Positions 52,813 to 61,888 of a stretch of DNA of 64,000 nt are shown here, piece after piece. The position numbers and the translations under genes were made by a program. The DNA lies in NCBI RefSeq assembly GCF_000349945.1, contig NC_020516.1:1674001-1738000 (forward strand). The letters are read 5' to 3'. Within the stretch, counting starts at the first letter, position 1. Every line of letters starts with the position of its first letter. Source of the DNA: Azoarcus sp. KH32C. Its GTDB lineage: Bacteria > Pseudomonadota > Gammaproteobacteria > Burkholderiales > Rhodocyclaceae. The notes beneath the pieces were generated by a model. It was not told the origin of the DNA and searched no databases. It saw only the letters and a program-made list of their open reading frames with translations.

Positions 52813-54050
52813 AGCCCCTGCACGTTTTCGCGGGCTGGGGCATCGAGCTCGAATACATGATCGTGGACCGCGCGACGCTGGCGGTGCTGCCGATCGCGGA
52901 CGAGCTGCTGCGGCGCGCGGCCGGTGCGCAGGTTGCCGACCTGGAACGCGGCCCCTACGGCTGGTCGAATGAGTTGGTGCTGCATCTGATCGAGCTCAAG
53001 AACCTGCGGCCGACCGGCGACCTGGCGGCGCTGGCGGCCGGATTTCAGTCCGAGATCGGCGCGATGGACACGCTGCTGGCCGACCTGGGCGCGCGCCTGA
53101 TGCCGACCGCGGCACATCCGTGGATGGACCCGGGGCGCGAGACCCGGCTCTGGCCGCACCAGAACGCGGCGATCTATTGCAGCTACGATCGCATCTTCGA
53201 CTGTCGCCATCACGGCTGGGCGAACCTGCAGAGCATGCACGTGAACCTGCCCTTCGCCGACGACCGCGAGTTCGCGCGCCTGCACGCCGCGGTGCGGGTG
53301 CTGCTGCCGCTGCTGCCGGCGCTGGCGGCGAGTTCGCCGCTGGCGGAGGGGAGGCGCACGGCATGGCTGGACTTCCGCATGGAGTCCTACCGGCATCATC
53401 CGATGCGCGTGCCGTCGCTGATCGGCCGCCTCATTCCGGACACGGCCGCGAGCCGGGCCGAATATGAAGCCACCGTGCTCGCGCCGATGTACCGCGACAT
53501 CGCCCCCCTCGACACTGAAGGCGTGCTTCAGCACGAATGGCTCAACACGCGCGGCGTGATGCCGCGCTTCGACCGCAACGCGCTGGAGATCCGCGTCATC
53601 GACGTGCAGGAGTGCCCGCAGGCCGACCTCGCCATCGCGGCGGCGGCGACGGCCGTCGTTCGCGCGCTCTTCGACGAGCGCTGGTCCACGCTCGCGGCGC
53701 AGCAGGCGATCGCGACGGACAAGCTCCTGGACCTTCTGCTGCGCACGATTTGCGATGCCGACCGTGCCGTGATCGACGACTCCGCCTACCTGGCGCTGCT
53801 GGGCTATCCGCGCTCGCAGTGCCGGGCGGACGAGCTTTGGCACCACCTGCTCGGGGCCTGTGCCGGCGATCCGCTGCTGTCGGCCGCGCACCGGGACATT
53901 CTCGACCGCATCCTTGCAGAGGGGCCGCTCGCGCGCCGGATCCTGCGCGCACTCGGCGCGAACTTCGATCGGGCCGACCTGCAGGCCGTGTATCGGCAAC
54001 TGTGCGATTGCCTTGCCGAAGGGCGGCTGTTCGCGGGAGCCGGATCATGA
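52809..54050 (+). CDS. GCS2-type glutamate-cysteine ligase-like protein
   Basis: 413 residues. It belongs to the carboxylate-amine ligase (GCS2, YbdK-like) branch: the N-terminal GIELEYMIVD with metal-binding glutamates, SNELVLHLIELKNLRP, AHPWMDPG and HVNLPFAD, then NALEIRVIDVQECPQAD. It should couple an amino acid to a glutamate side chain or similar acid using ATP. It overlaps the ATP-grasp gene upstream and the amidohydrolase gene downstream by four bases. Not a housekeeping GshA: length and context match the amide-ligase cassettes instead. Confidence 0.85.
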   Translation: MKPLHVFAGWGIELEYMIVDRATLAVLPIADELLRRAAGAQVADLERGPYGWSNELVLHLIELKNLRPTGDLAALAAGFQSEIGAMDTLLADLGARLMPTAAHPWMDPGRETRLWPHQNAAIYCSYDRIFDCRHHGWANLQSMHVNLPFADDREFARLHAAVRVLLPLLPALAASSPLAEGRRTAWLDFRMESYRHHPMRVPSLIGRLIPDTAASRAEYEATVLAPMYRDIAPLDTEGVLQHEWLNTRGVMPRFDRNALEIRVIDVQECPQADLAIAAAATAVVRALFDERWSTLAAQQAIATDKLLDLLLRTICDADRAVIDDSAYLALLGYPRSQCRADELWHHLLGACAGDPLLSAAHRDILDRILAEGPLARRILRALGANFDRADLQAVYRQLCDCLAEGRLFAGAGS

Positions 54051-54778
54051 GCACGGCGCCGGGCGATGCCTGCGCATTGCTGATCACCTGCGAACATGGC
54101 GGCAACCGCATCCCGCCGCGCTATCGCGACTGTTTTGCCGGCCACGAGGCGCTGCTCGCGAGCCATCGCGGCTATGACCCCGGCGCGCTGGCAATGGCGC
54201 GCGAACTCTCGCACGCGCTGGCGGCGCCGCTGATCTACGCGACGACGAGCCGCCTGCTGGTCGACCTCAACCGCTCGCCGGGCCACCCGCGGCTCTACTC
54301 CGAAATGATCCGCCGGCAGCCGGAGGCGTTGCGTCGCGAGATCTTTGAAAGCCATTACCTGCCATTCCGCACGCGCGCGGAGGGGATCATCGCGCGGGCC
54401 GTCGAGGAGGGCCGGCGCGTCGTGCATGTGTCGAGCCACAGCTTCACGCCGGTGCTCGATGGCGTGGTGCGGCGGGCCGACGTCGGTCTGCTGTACGATC
54501 CGGCGCGCCCAGGGGAGGCGGCTCTGTGCCGGGCCTGGCTCGCAAGCCTGCGGCGCCACGCCCCCGAGCTGCGGTTGCGGCGCAACTATCCGTATACGGG
54601 CAAGTCCGACGGCTTCACGGCGTATCTGCGCCGGCGCTTCGACGCGGATCGCTATATCGGCGTCGAGCTCGAGATCAACCAGGGCCTCGTGGGCGCGCCG
54701 CGGGACGCCTGGCGACGGCTCAGAACCGAACTGGTCGCATCGCTGCTGCAGGCGCTCGATCGGCCGCGTGCGGCGTGA
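54047..54778 (+). CDS. N-formylglutamate amidohydrolase family protein
   Basis: 243 residues. The HutG2-like N-formylglutamate amidohydrolase fold is indicated by LITCEHGGNRIPPRY with the metal-binding histidine, LASHRGYDPGALAMAREL, LLVDLNRSPGHP and VSSHSFTPVL. In the histidine pathway the family removes formate from N-formylglutamate, but no hut genes are here. In this cassette it more likely hydrolyses an amide formed by the two ligases upstream, or trims an N-acyl group. It overlaps the GCS2 gene by four bases. It converges on an aminotransferase gene. Confidence 0.87.
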   Translation: MSTAPGDACALLITCEHGGNRIPPRYRDCFAGHEALLASHRGYDPGALAMARELSHALAAPLIYATTSRLLVDLNRSPGHPRLYSEMIRRQPEALRREIFESHYLPFRTRAEGIIARAVEEGRRVVHVSSHSFTPVLDGVVRRADVGLLYDPARPGEAALCRAWLASLRRHAPELRLRRNYPYTGKSDGFTAYLRRRFDADRYIGVELEINQGLVGAPRDAWRRLRTELVASLLQALDRPRAA

Positions 54779-54807
54779 TCGCCGCCCGCGTCGGCGGGCC
54801 GGCCGGT

Positions 54808-55956
54808 TCAGCGCGCGCCGCGTACCAGCGCCGCCAACCTTGCCAATCCTTCCTCGGCCTGTGCCTCACTCGCGTGACTGAAATTGAGCCGCAGCTGCCC
54901 GGCCGCCCCCGCGTCGACCGGGAAGAAGGGTTCGCCCGGCATGAAGGCGACGTTGGCTTCGATCGCTTTCGGCAGCAGCGCTCGCGTGTCGATGCGGCGG
55001 GTCAATGTCAGCCAGAAGAAGAGTCCGCCCGGTGGCGTCTCCCACGTTGCGATGTCGCCGAAGTGGCGGCGCAGGGCGGCGTCGAACGCATCGCGGCGCG
55101 CGCGGTAGCCGGCGGCCAGCGCTCGCGTCTTCTCGAGTCGTGCGGGATCGTTCAGGTGCTGCAGCACGAGCCATTGGCTCACGCGGTTGCTGTGCAGGTC
55201 GGCGGCCTGCTTGAGGCGGATGAGGAAGGGCAACAGGTCGGGCGACGCGACGAGATAACCGAGGCGCAGCCCGGGCGCGAGGCTCTTCGAGAACGAGCCC
55301 TGGTAGATCCACGGCGCCTGTTTGAGGTGCGCGCACACGGGCGTGCGTTCACAGTCGTCGTACACGAGGTCGCGATAGGGATCGTCCTCGAAGAGCGGCA
55401 CGGCGGCGGCGTCGCAGGCTTCCGCCAGTGCCGCGCGCTGGCTTGCGTCGAGGCAACGCCCGCTCGGGTTCTGGAAGGTCGGGATCGCGTAGGCGAATGC
55501 AGGTTTCCCTTCGCGGAAGATTTGAGTGTCCGCTTTGCAGGCGTCGTAAGGAAGGAAGTTTGCCCCGAAGAAGCGGAACACCTGCAGCGCCGCGAGATAG
55601 GTCGGCGACTCGACCGCGACGGTGGTGCCCGGGTCGATGAAGAGCTTCGCAACGAGATCGATGCCCTGCTGTGAGCCGGAAAGGATCAGGACTTGTTCGG
55701 GCCTGCATTGCAGGCCAATCGTCCGCAGTTCCTCGGCGATCTGCCGGCGCAATTCCCCTTCGCCTTCGCTGGCTCCGTACTGCAGTACGTCCTGCGGCAT
55801 CTCCGCGAGGCTGAAGCGCGGAAAGCGGTCGGGCGAGGGCAGGCCTCCGGCGAAGGAGATCATGCCGGGCCGATCGATCACGGACAGGATGTCGCGGATT
55901 GGCGAGGCATGCAGGTCGCGGGTGCGTGAGGAAAAGTGGGGGGCGGGGGAGTCCAT
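54808..55956 (-). CDS. PLP-dependent class I aminotransferase
   Basis: 382 residues, fold type I, related to 2-aminoadipate or aromatic aminotransferases. Motifs are IDRPGMISFAGGLPSPDRFP, SPTYLAALQVFR, PTFQNPSGRCL, FEDDPYRDLVYDD and the PLP lysine in YQGSFSKSLAPGLRLGYLV. No helix-turn-helix domain is fused, unlike MocR. It is divergent from a MarR gene; two GTCAA-N5-TTGAC sites in the spacer suggest MarR control. Substrate cannot be named, but a role in amino acid degradation is likely. Confidence 0.9.
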   Translation of the reverse strand: MDSPAPHFSSRTRDLHASPIRDILSVIDRPGMISFAGGLPSPDRFPRFSLAEMPQDVLQYGASEGEGELRRQIAEELRTIGLQCRPEQVLILSGSQQGIDLVAKLFIDPGTTVAVESPTYLAALQVFRFFGANFLPYDACKADTQIFREGKPAFAYAIPTFQNPSGRCLDASQRAALAEACDAAAVPLFEDDPYRDLVYDDCERTPVCAHLKQAPWIYQGSFSKSLAPGLRLGYLVASPDLLPFLIRLKQAADLHSNRVSQWLVLQHLNDPARLEKTRALAAGYRARRDAFDAALRRHFGDIATWETPPGGLFFWLTLTRRIDTRALLPKAIEANVAFMPGEPFFPVDAGAAGQLRLNFSHASEAQAEEGLARLAALVRGAR

Positions 55957-55973
55957 CGGCGAATCACATATAC

Positions 55974-55988
55974 GTCAAGAATATTGAC
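55974..55988. promoter_or_regulatory. MarR operator, first copy
   Basis: GTCAAGAATATTGAC is an inverted repeat GTCAA-N5-TTGAC, 18 bases upstream of the aminotransferase start. A second site with the same arms lies 48 bases away on the MarR side. The pair is probably bound by the MarR protein encoded between. Confidence 0.6.
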
Positions 55989-56021
55989 CTATAGACAAGA
56001 TAACGGCCGGGCTCCTAGTAT

Positions 56022-56036
56022 GTCAATATGGTTGAC
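56022..56036. promoter_or_regulatory. MarR operator, second copy
   Basis: GTCAATATGGTTGAC has the same GTCAA-N5-TTGAC arms and spans the marR start codon (ATG at 56028-56030). Binding there would block both transcription and the ribosome, as expected for autorepression. No Shine-Dalgarno sequence is visible upstream of this ATG. Confidence 0.6.
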
Positions 56037-56483
56037 CAAAAACATCCCGAGCCGTCGGCGCAGCGCGAGGCCGCCCTGCGCGAGGCCATCGAGCAGCTCT
56101 ACTTCGGCTACCGCGCCTTCACCACGCCGCCGGATCGCATCCTCGAGCAGCGTGGCCTCGGGCGCGTGCACCACCGCATCCTCTACTTTGTCGGCCGCAA
56201 CCCGCAGATCTCGGTCAACGCCTTGCTCGCCGTGCTGGACGTCACCAAGCAGGCACTCAACGCACCGCTGCGCCAGCTCGTCGACATGCAGCTCGTCGCG
56301 ATGGATGCGGCCGAGCACGACCGTCGCGTGCGGCAACTGACCCTGACGCCCGAAGGCCGCAAGCTGGAGGCGCAGCTGACCGGCACCCAAATGAAGCAAC
56401 TGCAGGCCGTGTTCGAGCATGCCGGCGCCGACGCCGAGGCGGGCTGGCATCAGGTGATGGCCGATCTGGCGGGGCAGCGCTGA
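56028..56483 (+). CDS. MarR-family transcriptional regulator
   Basis: 151 residues, winged helix-turn-helix: RVHHRILYFVGRNPQISVNA, VLDVTKQALNAPLRQLVDMQ and the wing AEHDRRVRQLTLTPEGR. It is divergent from an aminotransferase gene and has two operators in the spacer, one covering its own start, so it probably represses both genes. The ligand is unknown; an amino acid or aromatic acid processed by the aminotransferase is the natural guess. The start codon has no ribosome site, so initiation may be leaderless. Confidence 0.9.
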   Translation: MVDQKHPEPSAQREAALREAIEQLYFGYRAFTTPPDRILEQRGLGRVHHRILYFVGRNPQISVNALLAVLDVTKQALNAPLRQLVDMQLVAMDAAEHDRRVRQLTLTPEGRKLEAQLTGTQMKQLQAVFEHAGADAEAGWHQVMADLAGQR

Positions 56484-56992
56484 TTCTGTCTTCGTGCGAT
56501 TTGCGGTAGGGAGCGGTCCCGTTCTCGGCGGAAAATATCCAGTACCCATGAATTCAAAAGTAATAATATAAATTGGGTATCCCGCTTTTTACATGTAATC
56601 GAATGCACGTATCAAAACTGAAAAATCGCTTTTAAAAGCAAATTGTTACTACTGTCTACCCAATGAATATATCGACCGCTATATAAAAACAGATCGGCCG
56701 ATTGATTGGCCATCGGCGTCGCGATGTCGATACTTCATTGCACATGGGGCAAATGACCTATGGGTTTCAAATAATGACAAGTGAAAGGGGATGAATCACG
56801 CTTTGGTCAGGGAGTCATTAGAAAGTGCCAATCGGGTTTCGAAAAGCTCCGTCTCGTCTTCCAGAATCGCCGGAATCAGCATTTAAGGTCGAGTCGGTGT
56901 AGTCACGGGCCGAGGGGCTCTGAAACTCTGGACGCTTCAGCTGCGCATGTAGCGCAGGAGCGGAATCGCGAGTTCCGCCAGAGGAGATTACT
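56484..56992. other. 509-base AT-rich leader of the RTX adhesin gene
   Basis: No gene is convincing. From about 56545 to 56780 the sequence is much richer in A and T than the rest of the window. It includes the perfect palindromes GCTTTTAAAAGC (56628-56639) and ATCGGCCGAT (56693-56702). GAGGAGA lies just before the adhesin start at 56993. AT-rich leaders are common at xenogeneic-silenced or c-di-GMP-controlled adhesin genes; here the function is inference. Confidence 0.5.
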
Positions 56993-59900
56993 ATGCCCAA
57001 GATCGCAGTTTCGCTGAGCCAATGGGCCGACGGCCCGTCGCCCGACCTGCCCGTAGCGACCGGCTCCCAGGCCGATAAATGGCAGAACGGCAACCTCGGC
57101 TCCCAGCAGGCGCACTATGCCGAGGACGAATCCGTTCCGTATCGCGCCGTCATCACCGACGCCAAGGAAGGCACACTCTACGCATTGACGATAGAGTGGG
57201 ACACGACTCAGCAAGGCAAACACGCGCTCGACTACCTGACCACCTGGGATGCGAGCTTTCCGACTTCGCGGAACGAAACTTTTCCTTCGCCGACGCTGGG
57301 TGTAAGCGGGCTATTGACCGGCAGCAGCGCATTCACCCAGGCCGGCATTGTCGCCGACCCGCGGGTGACAGCGGGGCCCGACGGCACCCCCGGCACGGCC
57401 GACGATATCGTCCAGCAGCCCGGGGCCTTTACGTTCTTCGGCGGCGTCTCGAACGTCCAGTATGTGCAGAGCCTGGGGGCTGATGGCAAGCCCGGCGGGA
57501 CTGGCGCGAATGCGGACACCTATTACACCGGCAGCGGCTTCGATCCCTACAAACTGAGCGGGCAATACAGCGGCAACAGCAGCACGTCGGTGACGCTGGT
57601 ATTCACCTACACGGGTGACGGGGACGCCAACTTGGGCGAAACGGGCTCCATCGTCCTTGCCTGGGGCGGGCACATCGCCGCGCGTGACGATTGGGGCAGC
57701 GGACTGTCCGCGGCCGCGATCAGCGGTTCGCCCTATCACATGCGCCTCACCAACTTCGCCGACAACGATCCGACGACGAGCGAGAGCGTCGGCAACCAGG
57801 ATCGCTCCCTGTCGAGCGCAGCCGTGGTGTTCCCGGGCGAAATCGTGGTGAGCAAGGAAACCACGCCCGACGGCAGCACGCAGAGCTTCAACTTCGAGCT
57901 CACACGCCCGAGCAATACCGTGGATGTCGTTAGTGGTCAGGTGGACGTCACCGGTGACGGCGTCATCGACGCCAAGGACGACGGTCGATTCACCGACAGC
58001 GGCGGCGAAATATTTACCGTCAGCGACGGCAACGTGACTGATTTGGCGGGCGGTGACGGCAAGCTCGACGGATTTTCCATCGTCGGCGGAAAGCTCGACA
58101 TTACCGGCAACGGTACGGTCGACAGCAGTGACAAGTTCACCAACCTCGCCGGTGTCGGGGTGGCGACCTTCACGCTGCAGGACGGCCAGTCGCAGACCTT
58201 CGACAAGCTCACCGACTTCGGCAGCTACACGGTGAAGGAAGTCACGATCCCGACCGATTGGGACCTGACCAGCATCACGGGTTCGCGCACCGACATCAAC
58301 AACAACACCACTCCGATCAACATCACCAATCCGACGAATGACCAGACCACGATCACGCTTGCGGAGGCGGACGTATTCAATCTGACGTTCAACGACGCGT
58401 TCGTTGCGAGGCCGAGTCTGACGATCGACAAGAGCGTCGCGAGCATCACCGATGCAGGCGGCGGGAATGGCGGGACGACGGCCGACGAAGCCGGGGATGT
58501 CATCAATTACTCGATCGTCGTCGCCAACACCGGAAACGTGCCGCTGACCGGAGTCAGCGTGACCGATTCGGTGGAGGGCGCGGCGGGCACAGCGGCCTCC
58601 TTCGTGAGCGGCGATATCGACAACGACGGCCAACTCGACACGACCGAAACATGGACCTACAGCGCCACCTACACGGTGCAACAGTCGGATCTGGACAACA
58701 ACGGCGGCGGTGACGGCGACATCGACAATACGGCAACCGTGACGAGCGATCAGACGGCTCCGCAGTCGGACTCGGCCTCTGTTCCGCTGTCGCTCATCCG
58801 TGGGTTGGCGATCGACAAACAGTTCGTCAATGTCACCGGCGGCAACGGCAACACGGTGTCCGATGCGGTGGGCGACGTGATCCACTACCAGATGCTGGTG
58901 ACCAACACCGGCAACACGGCGCTCGACAATGTGCAGGTCAGCGATCCGCTCCTCGGTGGTACGCTGAGCGGCCCGGCGAGCGGCGACACCGATAGCGACG
59001 GCCGGCTCGATGTGACCGAGACCTGGGTCTACAACGGCAGCTACACCGTCACCCAGGCCGACCTCGACGGCGGCGGCAACGCCGGTTCGGACTACGACAT
59101 CGACAACACCGCCACGGCGAGCGCGGACAACACGCCGCCCGCGAGCGACAGCGAAGAGGTGCCGCTCGCCATCACGCGTGCGCTGGCGATCGACAAACAG
59201 TTCGTCAATGTCACCGGCGGCAACGGCAACACCGTGGCCGATGCGGTGGGCGACGTGATCCACTACCAGATGCTGGTGACCAACACCGGCAACACCGCAC
59301 TCGACAACGTGCAGGTCAGCGATCCGCTCCTGGGCGGTACGCTGAGCGGCCCGGCGAGCGGCGACACCGATAGCGACGGCCGGCTCGATGTGACCGAGAC
59401 CTGGGTCTACAACGGCAGCTACACCGTCACCCAGGCCGACCTCGACGGCGGCGGCAACGCCGGTTCGGACTACGACATCGACAACACCGCCACGGCGAGC
59501 GCGGACAACACGCCGCCCGCGAGCGACAGCGAAGAGGTGCCGCTCGCCATCACGCGTGCGCTGGCGATCGACAAACAGTTCGTCAATGTCACCGGCGGCA
59601 ACGGCAACACCGTGGCCGATGCGGTGGGCGACGTGATCCACTACCAGATGCTGGTGACCAACACCGGCAACACGGCGCTCGACAATGTGCAGGTCAGCGA
59701 TCCGCTCCTCGGTGGTACGCTGAGCGGCCCGGCGAGCGGCGACACCGATAGCGACGGCCGGCTCGATGTGACCGAGACCTGGGTCTACAACGGCAGCTAC
59801 ACCGTCACCCAGGCCGACCTCGACGGCGGCGGCAACGCCGGTTCGGACTACGACATCGACAACACCGCCACGGCGAGCGCGGACAACACGCTGCCCGCGA

Positions 59901-61801
59901 GCGACAGCGAAGAGGTGCCGCTGACCATCACGCGTGCGCTGGCGATCGACAAACAGTTCGTCAATGTCACCGGCGGCAACGGCAACACGGTGTCCGATGC
60001 GGTGGGCGACGTGATCCACTACCAGATGCTGGTGACCAACACCGGCAACACGGCGCTCGACAATGTGCAGGTCAGCGATCCGCTCCTCGGTGGTACGCTG
60101 AGCGGCCCGGCGAGCGGCGACACCGATAGCGACGGCCGGCTCGATGTGACCGAGACCTGGGTCTACAACGGCAGCTACACCGTCACCCAGGCCGACCTCG
60201 ACGGTGCGGGGAACGCTGGTTCCGATCTCGACATCGACAACACCGCGACGGCGACCGCGAACGACACCCCGCCCGCGAGCGATAGCGTGAGCGTGCCTGT
60301 CGTCCAGGTTCGGTCGCTCGATCTCACCAAGTACGTGTCTGTCGACGGTGGCACGACCTGGTTCGATGCCAACTCGCCCACCGGCCCGGTCCTGCTCAAC
60401 GGATCGAACCCGATGTTCAAGTACGAAGTCGCGAACACCGGCAACGTCACCCTCACCAGTCTGACGGTGGTGGATGACAACGGCACGCCGGCCAATTCGG
60501 CCGACGACTTCAGCGTCACGCTGAGCTCGGGGCTGACGGACGCCGACGGCGACGGGCACGTCGACGATCTGGCAGTCGGTGCGACCGCATCGGGGACAGT
60601 AACCGGGACCTTCCATGACGGACAGAACACGAACATCGCAGCCGCCAACGGTACCAGCCTGACCGGGGGAGCCGCCCCCCAGGACACCGACCCGGCCAAC
60701 TACTACGGTTTCACCCCGATCAGCTTCCAGGGCAACCCGCAGTTCAACTTCCCGAACGACCTCGAGAAGATCCAGCCCAAGCTGCAGGGTGGTGATGCCT
60801 TCATCATCAACCCGCTCGGCTACATCTCGTGGGACCTGTTCACGTCGGACGCGAGCCTTGCGCGTATCGATACCACCGCGAGCTTCCTGTCCGGGTATGC
60901 CGGGCTCAAGGTGTCGATCGTCGAGATCTGGAACAGCGCCGGCATCGGCAGTACCGCCGCCGGAGCCGACGCGATCTATCGGGTTTACGTCGCCAATGAG
61001 GGAACGCTCGACGCCAACAACGACGGTAAGCCCGATTCGGTCTCGCTGGTCAATAACACCAACGTCGTCGAGTACGACATCCTCGGCTTGAGCACCAACA
61101 AGGGGTTGATCGACCTCATCAACGCCGACCCGCTGATCGGCAACTTCAACAGCTTCAGCAACATCGAGAACGCGCTGACAGCCAATCACACCGGCGGCAG
61201 CGCTCCGTCGAACGGCTTCCTCGTCGGCAACAACCCGGCGCTGACCGCCGGAGCGGACCTCGTGTGGAGCAGCCCCGACGTCACTGGCACCGCTACGAAT
61301 GAAGCCTTGAACCCCGACAACCCGCTCGACGGCCTGGGCGGCAACGATGCCATCTACGGTCGCAACAACGCGACCGCGACCAACGAGCAGATCAACGGCG
61401 ACGCGGGCAACGACATGATCGAGGCCCGCAACGGTGTCGACACCATCCATGGCAACGATGGGAACGACTGGCTGTTCGGATCGCTGGGAAGCGACACGCT
61501 GTTTGGCGACGCGGGGAACGACGTCCTGTTCGGCAGCTACGGCACGGATGTGCTGAACGGTGGTGGCGGCAACGATACCTTCATCCTGCGCAAGGGTGAC
61601 TTCGACACGATCGCCGATTTCGCCGTGGGCGACACGATCAAGGTATGGGTCGAATCGCTGGACAACAATGCGCCGACGGGGAGCCACTCGTTCAATTTCG
61701 ATGAAACGAGCGACGTGCTGTTCGTCGATGGCCTGCCGGTCGCGCATCTGCTGGGCAATCCGACTGAAGCGAACGTCGAGGCCGCTGTTGCGCTGACTTG
61801 A
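56993..61801 (+). CDS. large RTX-type adhesin with tandem repeats
   Basis: 1602 residues, no N-terminal signal peptide, as expected for type I secretion. The N-terminal part (about 1-290) is a unique beta-rich domain. Calcium-loop-like segments follow (DVTGDGVIDAKDDG). A diverged repeat unit begins near residue 477 and four nearly identical 126-residue units cover 606-1109, each with DTDSDGRLD, a possible EF-hand-like calcium loop. After a further domain with DANNDGKPD, about six RTX nonapeptide-like repeats occupy about 1447-1540 (GNDWLFGSLGSDTLFGDAG). The C-terminus serves as the secretion signal. Exported by the adjacent ABC transporter and adaptor. Likely roles are surface attachment or biofilm formation. 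Confidence 0.85.
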   Translation: MPKIAVSLSQWADGPSPDLPVATGSQADKWQNGNLGSQQAHYAEDESVPYRAVITDAKEGTLYALTIEWDTTQQGKHALDYLTTWDASFPTSRNETFPSPTLGVSGLLTGSSAFTQAGIVADPRVTAGPDGTPGTADDIVQQPGAFTFFGGVSNVQYVQSLGADGKPGGTGANADTYYTGSGFDPYKLSGQYSGNSSTSVTLVFTYTGDGDANLGETGSIVLAWGGHIAARDDWGSGLSAAAISGSPYHMRLTNFADNDPTTSESVGNQDRSLSSAAVVFPGEIVVSKETTPDGSTQSFNFELTRPSNTVDVVSGQVDVTGDGVIDAKDDGRFTDSGGEIFTVSDGNVTDLAGGDGKLDGFSIVGGKLDITGNGTVDSSDKFTNLAGVGVATFTLQDGQSQTFDKLTDFGSYTVKEVTIPTDWDLTSITGSRTDINNNTTPINITNPTNDQTTITLAEADVFNLTFNDAFVARPSLTIDKSVASITDAGGGNGGTTADEAGDVINYSIVVANTGNVPLTGVSVTDSVEGAAGTAASFVSGDIDNDGQLDTTETWTYSATYTVQQSDLDNNGGGDGDIDNTATVTSDQTAPQSDSASVPLSLIRGLAIDKQFVNVTGGNGNTVSDAVGDVIHYQMLVTNTGNTALDNVQVSDPLLGGTLSGPASGDTDSDGRLDVTETWVYNGSYTVTQADLDGGGNAGSDYDIDNTATASADNTPPASDSEEVPLAITRALAIDKQFVNVTGGNGNTVADAVGDVIHYQMLVTNTGNTALDNVQVSDPLLGGTLSGPASGDTDSDGRLDVTETWVYNGSYTVTQADLDGGGNAGSDYDIDNTATASADNTPPASDSEEVPLAITRALAIDKQFVNVTGGNGNTVADAVGDVIHYQMLVTNTGNTALDNVQVSDPLLGGTLSGPASGDTDSDGRLDVTETWVYNGSYTVTQADLDGGGNAGSDYDIDNTATASADNTLPASDSEEVPLTITRALAIDKQFVNVTGGNGNTVSDAVGDVIHYQMLVTNTGNTALDNVQVSDPLLGGTLSGPASGDTDSDGRLDVTETWVYNGSYTVTQADLDGAGNAGSDLDIDNTATATANDTPPASDSVSVPVVQVRSLDLTKYVSVDGGTTWFDANSPTGPVLLNGSNPMFKYEVANTGNVTLTSLTVVDDNGTPANSADDFSVTLSSGLTDADGDGHVDDLAVGATASGTVTGTFHDGQNTNIAAANGTSLTGGAAPQDTDPANYYGFTPISFQGNPQFNFPNDLEKIQPKLQGGDAFIINPLGYISWDLFTSDASLARIDTTASFLSGYAGLKVSIVEIWNSAGIGSTAAGADAIYRVYVANEGTLDANNDGKPDSVSLVNNTNVVEYDILGLSTNKGLIDLINADPLIGNFNSFSNIENALTANHTGGSAPSNGFLVGNNPALTAGADLVWSSPDVTGTATNEALNPDNPLDGLGGNDAIYGRNNATATNEQINGDAGNDMIEARNGVDTIHGNDGNDWLFGSLGSDTLFGDAGNDVLFGSYGTDVLNGGGGNDTFILRKGDFDTIADFAVGDTIKVWVESLDNNAPTGSHSFNFDETSDVLFVDGLPVAHLLGNPTEANVEAAVALT
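58808..60319 (+). repeat. four tandem 378-base repeats in the adhesin gene
   Basis: Units begin at 58808, 59186, 59564 and 59942, each exactly 378 bases (126 codons) and nearly identical in DNA. Small differences are shared in a mosaic way: unit 3 matches unit 2 near its start (GTGGCC) and units 1 and 4 in the middle (CTCCTCGGTGGT). The last unit diverges at its end. Confidence 0.95.
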
Positions 61802-61818
61802 AGCCGGGGTTTGCAGGA

Positions 61819-61858
61819 CCGGGGCGGCGAGGCGCGGGAATGCCTTGACCGCCCCCGG
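61819..61858 (+). other. possible hairpin between adhesin and exporter genes
   Basis: CCGGGGCGG at 61819-61827 can pair with CCGCCCCCGG at 61849-61858 with one bulge and a 21-base loop. There is no T run, so it is not a classical terminator; it could stabilise mRNA or lower downstream expression. Confidence 0.25.
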
Positions 61859-61888
61859 GATGGAAATGCCAACAGGGGGGAAAGGGGT

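Noticed and set aside
56781..57017. Small gene in the adhesin leader
   Set aside because: It overlaps the adhesin start and has no ribosome site, signal or family resemblance.
58808..60319. CRISPR array
   Set aside because: Units are 378 bases, in frame, and code for protein without spacers. No cas genes are present.
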